A stretch of 64,000 bases of DNA from an uncultured Lachnospiraceae bacterium (GTDB lineage: Bacteria; Bacillota; Clostridia; Lachnospirales; Lachnospiraceae), in the NCBI GenBank assembly GCA_947173495.1, contig CAMWFQ010000004.1, positions 1-64,000 on the forward strand, read 5' to 3'. Positions 59,709 through 64,000 of this stretch are shown here, one piece after another. Position 1 is the first letter of the stretch, and the number at the start of each line of letters is the position of its first letter. A model generated the notes under the pieces. That model did no database searches and was not told where the DNA came from. It saw only the letters and a list, made by a program, of their open reading frames with translations. The position numbers and the translations under genes were made by a program.

Positions 59709-61073
59709 ATGCCTTCTGTGAGCATTATTGTTCCGATTTATAATGCGGAAAAAACGATTGAGAGATGTGTGAACAGCATACTGAACCAGACATATAAAGA
59801 TTTTGAACTGCTGTTATTGGATGATGGCAGTACAGATAATTCCGGGACGATCTGTGATGATTATGCCAAAAGGGATATGCGAGTCAGGGTATTTCATAAA
59901 GAGAATTCAGGAGTTTCCGACACCCGGAATCAGGGGATCGACATGGCGGAGGGAGAGTATCTGCAATTTGTAGACAGCGATGACTGGATCATTCCGGAGG
60001 CCACGGGATTCCTGCTCCGTGCGGCAGCAGAGCACGGCTGCGATATGGTGATTGGCGATTTTTACAGAGTAATCGGCGAACGTGTCGCACAAAAGGGGAC
60101 AATTGAAAAGGATGGCATTTTGGACAGGAAGGACTACGCTTCCAATATGATGCGGAAACCGGCGGATTTCTATTATGGGGTTCTGTGGAATAAGTTTTAC
60201 AGGAGATCCATTATAAAAGAGCATCAGATAAAGATGGATACTGCCGTCAGCTGGTGTGAGGATTTCATCTTCAATATGGAATATGTCCGGTATATCAATA
60301 CGGTCTACGTGCTGAAGGTCCCAATGTATTATTATGTAAAGACAAAGGATTCTCTGGTCTCCCAGGGGCTCAGCATGAAAAAGACGATTCAGATGAAACG
60401 CATGGTTTTCGCATTTTACAATCATTTTTACAAGGATGTTCTGGGCGAGGAGGATTATGAAAAAAGACGGGGGCAGGTATACCGTTTTCTGCTGGACGCA
60501 GCCAGTGACGGAAGTGTATCGCCTTTAGATCTACATGGAAATTATAAGCTTGGCAGCGAGAGGACGAAGGTAAGCGAAGGGATACAGGAAGGGGAAGGGA
60601 TCTTCTTTGATCTTTACAGAGAAAGGAAGCTGTTGGAAAAACTGTTTGACGTAGTGGCGCTGAGAAATGATCTGACAACGGTTGATATCAAGATCTTGTA
60701 TTATTTGAACGGTCCCCACGAAAAGTGCACGCGGAAAGAAATGTCGGATATTCTGGATATTCCCGTACGGAAAATAAATGTCTCTGTCCAAAAATTGCTG
60801 GCAAAAGAAATGATTGCAGTGCCGGAGGAGGAAAAAGGCAGAGGCAGAACCAAAAGCGGGACAAAGGGAAAACAGCAGGAAGAGAAAAGAAAAGCCGGAA
60901 TTGAGGAATACACGATGACACAGGAGGCCGAGAACATCCTTTCGGAGACATTGTTTGGCCTGTATGACATGGAGCAGATCCAGTATGAGGGCTTTTCACA
61001 GGAAGAAATTGAATTGTATGAAAAGCTGAATGAAAAGCGGAAGAAAAATATTAAAACGGCTCTCAGGACATGA
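59709..61073 (+). CDS. glycosyltransferase family 2 fused to a MarR-like winged helix
   Basis: A 454-residue protein. Residues ~1-200 are a GT-A glycosyltransferase: VSIIVPIYNAEKTIERCVNS, LLLLDDGSTDNSGTICDDYA and the DxD-type motif QFVDSDDWI, then WNKFYRRSIIKEHQIKMD. Residues ~310-454 read like a MarR-family winged helix: TTVDIKILYYLNGPHEKCTR, KEMSDILDIPVRKINVSVQK, LLAKEMIAVPEEEKGRGRTK and the C-terminal GFSQEEIELYEKLNEKRKKN. ATG 59709 was chosen because AAGGAG lies 10 nt upstream. The acceptor sugar is unknown. The fusion is unusual. Confidence 0.85.
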   Translation: MPSVSIIVPIYNAEKTIERCVNSILNQTYKDFELLLLDDGSTDNSGTICDDYAKRDMRVRVFHKENSGVSDTRNQGIDMAEGEYLQFVDSDDWIIPEATGFLLRAAAEHGCDMVIGDFYRVIGERVAQKGTIEKDGILDRKDYASNMMRKPADFYYGVLWNKFYRRSIIKEHQIKMDTAVSWCEDFIFNMEYVRYINTVYVLKVPMYYYVKTKDSLVSQGLSMKKTIQMKRMVFAFYNHFYKDVLGEEDYEKRRGQVYRFLLDAASDGSVSPLDLHGNYKLGSERTKVSEGIQEGEGIFFDLYRERKLLEKLFDVVALRNDLTTVDIKILYYLNGPHEKCTRKEMSDILDIPVRKINVSVQKLLAKEMIAVPEEEKGRGRTKSGTKGKQQEEKRKAGIEEYTMTQEAENILSETLFGLYDMEQIQYEGFSQEEIELYEKLNEKRKKNIKTALRT

Positions 61074-61436
61074 TTCCCTCGCAGTTAAGAAAGCGCCCTG
61101 ACAGGATTGCAGCAATACAAAAGGATGAAAAATACCGCGAAACATTTGCCGGCAGGATTGAGAGATTTTGGAATTGGGCGGATTTACTTTTCAGGCAACA
61201 GTAGTAGAGCTGAATGGCAATAACATTTTGGCGGAACCTTTACGGGAGTTCCCAGCCGCAAAAAGAGCCATCCGTGGTTAAGGTATACGAAGTATCAGAG
61301 CTCTCGGCTTTCCGCTTCTTAATTTTTTCCGCAATTTGAGTAACTGTGTTTTGAATTTTGCCTGCTGAATGTGGGAGAAATTGGAAAAAGATTATCTGTT
61401 TGATGGAAGATCCTTGGATATTTATTTTAATTGGAT
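61074..61436. other. intergenic region with possible gene relic
   Basis: No intact gene. A short coding-like patch near 61,170-61,270 (GGFTFQATVVELNGNNILAE) resembles the beginning of DUF3221-type proteins but is quickly broken by stops in all frames. Confidence 0.35.
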
Positions 61437-61832
61437 TTAGTCCTGTTTTTTACTTTGGTAATATCCAAAACATATCATAGTCCAAATCCCAGGCACAACT
61501 GCATATCCGGCATTTACTTGTCCTTGATTATCAAGTACATAACAACCACCTATAAATGTTAAAGTCAGAAAAACAATTCCTAAAATCAATGCTATTTTTT
61601 GGATCCGCCCTATCTTTTCTATAAGAATGACTTTTACTATCATGCAAACTGCCAATAATACAAGCGTTAATAATCCATTTATCAAAATGCTGGTATGCCA
61701 TGGAGCAGATTGCATAGCATATAAATACGGATATTTTCTAAAATGCCAGTATTTATATAGTCCTGAGCCAATGAACATACCAATAAACGAGCCCATGATA
61801 ATATTTAGTATCTGATTTATCTTCTTTTTCAC
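61437..61832 (-). CDS. small four-helix membrane protein
   Basis: A 131-residue hydrophobic protein with four predicted membrane segments (NIIMGSFIGMFIGSGLYKYW, ILINGLLTLVLLAVCMIVKV, IALILGIVFLTLTFIGGCYV, VPGIWTMICFGYY) and a basic N-terminus. GTG 61832 was chosen since GAGGAGG precedes it. Similar small membrane proteins of unknown function are common in Clostridia. No partner gene adjoins it. Confidence 0.75.
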   Translation of the reverse strand: MKKKINQILNIIMGSFIGMFIGSGLYKYWHFRKYPYLYAMQSAPWHTSILINGLLTLVLLAVCMIVKVILIEKIGRIQKIALILGIVFLTLTFIGGCYVLDNQGQVNAGYAVVPGIWTMICFGYYQSKKQD

Positions 61833-62014
61833 GGCTATCCTCCTCAAAAAAATCTTTTATATCATACTATATTTTACTGCATGTTTCAATGTATGTAAAA
61901 TAGTCAGAACGTATTTTTATTCATCATAAATCTATATTTATAGGCTCGTTTTCAGTGGGCACACAATTCTGAAAAGGGAGATATTTAATTTCCCCGTTCT
62001 GCACAATCCCACGC

Positions 62015-62375
62015 CTAACTGTAATTGATGATAGGCAGGAATCGGGATATGTTCGGCTGATAACTGTGTCGCAATCTGATACGGACCGTAACCCTCCAAA
62101 GTCATTCGGAATATCCATCTGACAATGGGCGTTGCCACTTCATCAATCACCACCCATTGGTTTTTGTCCCCGCTGTCTTTCAGATAGCCGTATGGCGGAC
62201 TGCTCGCAACGTGTTTTCCGCTTTCGCCTTTTGCCTTAAAGGTGGACTTGATTTTCTTGCTTATGTCCTTTGCATAGTATTCGTTGATTACGTCACGGAA
62301 CGGAAGGAAATCATCATCAAAGCCCGAACCCGTATCAACACCCTCGAAGAAGATGCAAAGTTTATAGGCATGAAA
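62015..62375 (-). pseudogene. relic of a Tn4451/Tn5397-type serine recombinase
   Basis: An internal fragment of a large serine recombinase: EGVDTGSGFDDDFLPFRDVI, NEYYAKDISKKIKSTFKAKG, ESGKHVASSPPYGYLKD and VRWIFRMTLEGYGPYQIATQ. The catalytic serine domain is missing upstream and everything after IPIPAYHQ is replaced by unrelated sequence. It is therefore a dead remnant of an element unrelated to the three recombinases at 28,980-33,948. Confidence 0.85.
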
Positions 62376-62404
62376 TAAGGAAAATTGCATAAAGTAAATA
62401 TATG

Positions 62405-62436
62405 GGCTGTCTCGTTTTGAAGGGACAGTCTTTTTT
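62405..62436 (+). terminator. Rho-independent terminator
   Basis: GGCTGTCTC (62405-62413) pairs with GGGACAGTC (62422-62430, wobbles allowed) around an 8-nt loop and is followed by T6, which runs into dispersed repeat copy B. No rightward gene is recognised upstream. Confidence 0.75.
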
Positions 62437-62499
62437 ATGCACACGGGCACCCAGAGGAAAAATGTCAGCAGAAGCTGACGGGTGCCCGGCGCGCGGGTA
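62431..62499 (+). repeat. dispersed terminator-linked repeat, copy B
   Basis: A 69-nt sequence matching copy A (45633-45700). It starts TTTTTTATGCACACGGGCACC and forms nested hairpins GGGCACCC...GGGTGCCC and GTCAGC-AGAA-GCTGAC. A shorter partial copy (TGCACACGGGC) recurs near 62,528. Confidence 0.8.
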
Positions 62500-62548
62500 G
62501 GGAGAAAAAAGCCTTCCCTACTCGATTGCACACGGGCGCGCCCACCCA

Positions 62549-62815
62549 TCAGCCGCGGAAATATTTTTGACATGCTTTTCCACAAGCCAAAAGAATCATA
62601 TAAATTATAAACACATTTAACAGAAGCCCTAATGGGTTTAGATGCATTGACAGGAAAGGATTCACAGCAGGTTTCGTATCATAAACGGATAGAAATGATA
62701 TCGGAAAACCGACCTGATATTGGAAATTATCTGTTACCTTAAAAGGCAAAAAATAAGATAATACAATTTCGATCCATAATGCTGAATGGAATAGCTTCCA
62801 GTTAATTTTTTTCAT
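62549..62815 (-). CDS. small membrane protein of unknown function
   Basis: An 88-residue protein with hydrophobic segments at both ends (FHSALWIEIVLSYFLPF and LNPLGLLLNVFIIYMILLAC). ATG 62815 follows AAGGAG. No family is recognised and no partner gene adjoins it. Confidence 0.6.
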   Translation of the reverse strand: MKKINWKLFHSALWIEIVLSYFLPFKVTDNFQYQVGFPISFLSVYDTKPAVNPFLSMHLNPLGLLLNVFIIYMILLACGKACQKYFRG

Positions 62816-63202
62816 AGATACTCCTTGCGCTTTATTATCATCATCTGCGTCAAATCCCGATGGAATTTATATGTTTGATTATAAAAGAACTATCTGCTTT
62901 TTACAATGTGCATTTATCAGTTTGTCTGGACGGTACGTGATCCCGACAACAGAAAGCCTGCTTCCTGTTGTCATGAATGGACATGCTGATATGTTTGCCG
63001 GGCTCGTTGCCTGCAGGAATAAATTTAGTAATAAAACAATCTTTGGAAAACGAAAAAACATAAAATAATTTACATTAATTCCATATATGGTATTGGAAAC
63101 AGCATGATTATGCGCGATAGTCAAATATAGGTCTAGAGTGGGAAAACTACAATCCCGTAAAATTTATGCATGGCATAGCAAAGGCAATTCGCGAGGATTA
63201 TC
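62816..63202. other. intergenic stretch, no supported gene
   Basis: AT-rich sequence with stops in most frames. A minus-strand frame of 81 codons exists (62879-63124) but has no ribosome binding site or recognisable family. Confidence 0.4.
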
Positions 63203-63892
63203 ATGCGTAGGAGTTATGAAGAATTTTTACACAGACTTAACCAGTACAGATTACGGTTGAATATGACACAGGAAGAGACAAGTAATGGTCTTGGCATTAC
63301 ACAGAGCCAGTTCAGCAAAATGGAGCTTGGAAAGACCATTGTTCCATATAAGGTATTAGAGCTCCTTATGAAAATGGGATGGGATGTTGATTACCTTGTT
63401 ACAGGAAAGGAATCATCTGTCGATACCTCAGAACTGAATGACTTGATAATACAGGCGGGAGATGAGTATAAAAAAGAGTTATTGTCTGTTATGGCATGGC
63501 TGCTGGAGCAGGGAGTTGAAAAGTGTGTTGCAGATACGAGCTTTGAGACAAAATGCGAGATTGAAATACTGAAGATGCGGGCAAAAGAAGAGACTTCTGA
63601 ATCTGTTTTGTTTGAAATCAGGAAGATTTCCGGACTGGCGCAGATTCCAATGTCCGAAAAACTGGGTGTAAATATCAAAAAGTATCGTATGCTGGAGAAA
63701 GAACAGGTCAACCCCGATGCAGAGCTTCTGCTTCAGATTTATAAGGTGACTGGTTGCAGACCCAGCTTACTTTTTGATGTCTCCAATGTAGAGAGTATGA
63801 TCATAGATGATTTATGGGGGCAGGTTACGCCCCGCGTCCGACAGAATATTTTGTCACTTGTAAAACAGGTACTCTGGTTTCTGAAAATGTGA
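63203..63892 (+). CDS. XRE-family protein with two HTH-like segments
   Basis: A 229-residue regulator. The first helix-turn-helix is at ~10-60 (QYRLRLNMTQEETSNGLGIT, QSQFSKMELGKTIVPYK). A second HTH-like segment lies at ~145-200 (EIRKISGLAQIPMSEKLGVN, KYRMLEKEQVNPDAELLLQI). It starts ATG 63203 after GAGGAT. The downstream response-regulator gene begins 61 nt later in the same direction, so the two may form a signalling unit. Target unknown. Confidence 0.82.
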   Translation: MRRSYEEFLHRLNQYRLRLNMTQEETSNGLGITQSQFSKMELGKTIVPYKVLELLMKMGWDVDYLVTGKESSVDTSELNDLIIQAGDEYKKELLSVMAWLLEQGVEKCVADTSFETKCEIEILKMRAKEETSESVLFEIRKISGLAQIPMSEKLGVNIKKYRMLEKEQVNPDAELLLQIYKVTGCRPSLLFDVSNVESMIIDDLWGQVTPRVRQNILSLVKQVLWFLKM

Positions 63893-63952
63893 AAAAAAGT
63901 CTGCCAGGAGTTTCTATATTCAGATGGTCTATTGCACGATAAAGGGGGAGAC

Positions 63953-64000
63953 ATGAGAAAGTCAGTTTTAATTGTCGAAGATAGTAAGCCACAGTTGGAA
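63953..64000 (+). CDS. response regulator, 5' end only (runs off the window)
   Basis: ATG 63953 after GGGGGAG begins MRKSVLIVEDSKPQLE, the first beta strand and acidic pocket (VLIVEDS) of a CheY-like receiver domain. Only 16 codons are inside the window, so the output domain is not visible. Confidence 0.75.
   Translation, partial: MRKSVLIVEDSKPQLE

Noticed and set aside
62879-63124. An 81-codon minus-strand frame
   Set aside because: Hydrophobic patches only; no start signal and no recognisable family. Considered as a cell-division protein fragment but not supportable.

Overview
The window looks like the chromosome of a gut Firmicute of the Lachnospiraceae/Clostridia type. The evidence is AGGAGG-type ribosome binding sites, a GC content near 48%, DUF6870/large-serine-recombinase mobile modules, BlaR1/BlaI, anaerobic (cbi-type) cobalamin genes and many Clostridia-style lipoproteins. 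This assignment is inference from gene content; no rRNA or tRNA gene was recognised.

Region 1 (1-4,200) is a mobilisation module: a damaged YodL/DUF4316-type element protein, a DUF1349 protein, a MOBP-like relaxase, a MobC-like accessory protein and a hairpin-rich putative oriT. Region 2 (4,327-27,107) is an almost complete anaerobic cobalamin biosynthesis locus. It holds cobO, a protein resembling the MetH activation domain, a promoter plus cobalamin riboswitch with a terminator, and then one tightly packed 20-gene operon. That operon encodes a lipoprotein cobaltochelatase CbiK, two further lipoproteins, a FecCD-type ABC importer, and cbiP, cobT, cobU, cobS, a cobU-like gene, cobC, cbiB, cobD, cbiC, cbiD, cbiF, cbiG, cbiH, a cbiJ-cbiE-cbiT triple fusion and cbiA. 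CbiL (precorrin-2 C20-methyltransferase) is the conspicuous absentee. Region 3 (27,380-34,010) has an XRE regulator, a DUF6870 protein and three tandem large serine recombinases, the middle one split into two overlapping reading frames. Regions 1-3 together read as one integrative element carrying B12 synthesis as cargo. Its right end interrupts a tyrosine recombinase gene (34,046-34,639).

Region 4 (34,640-43,800) is flanked by near-identical 121-132 bp direct repeats, each abutting a truncated chromosomal gene (hemZ at the left copy, a DUF4062 gene at the right copy). Inside are a frameshifted PBP2a-like pseudogene that still has BlaI operators, two paralogous envelope proteins, a membrane-anchored protein, an NAD-epimerase-like protein, a YARHG lipoprotein and blaR1-blaI.

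Region 5 (44,450-64,000) is a mosaic of small units: an Rpn-type nuclease; a TetR gene sharing an operator motif with an ilvB-ilvH pair; an ECF sigma factor with a putative anti-sigma/propeller protein; an XRE-DUF4097-like regulator with a CPBP protease; a peptidase E-like protein and a GNAT acetyltransferase; a 1,072-residue HD-Hsp90-like ATPase; a MerR gene divergent from an aldo/keto reductase with a classic 19-bp-spacer promoter; a glycosyltransferase fused to a MarR-like C-terminus; small membrane proteins; a recombinase relic; an XRE protein; and the first 16 codons of a response regulator at the window edge.
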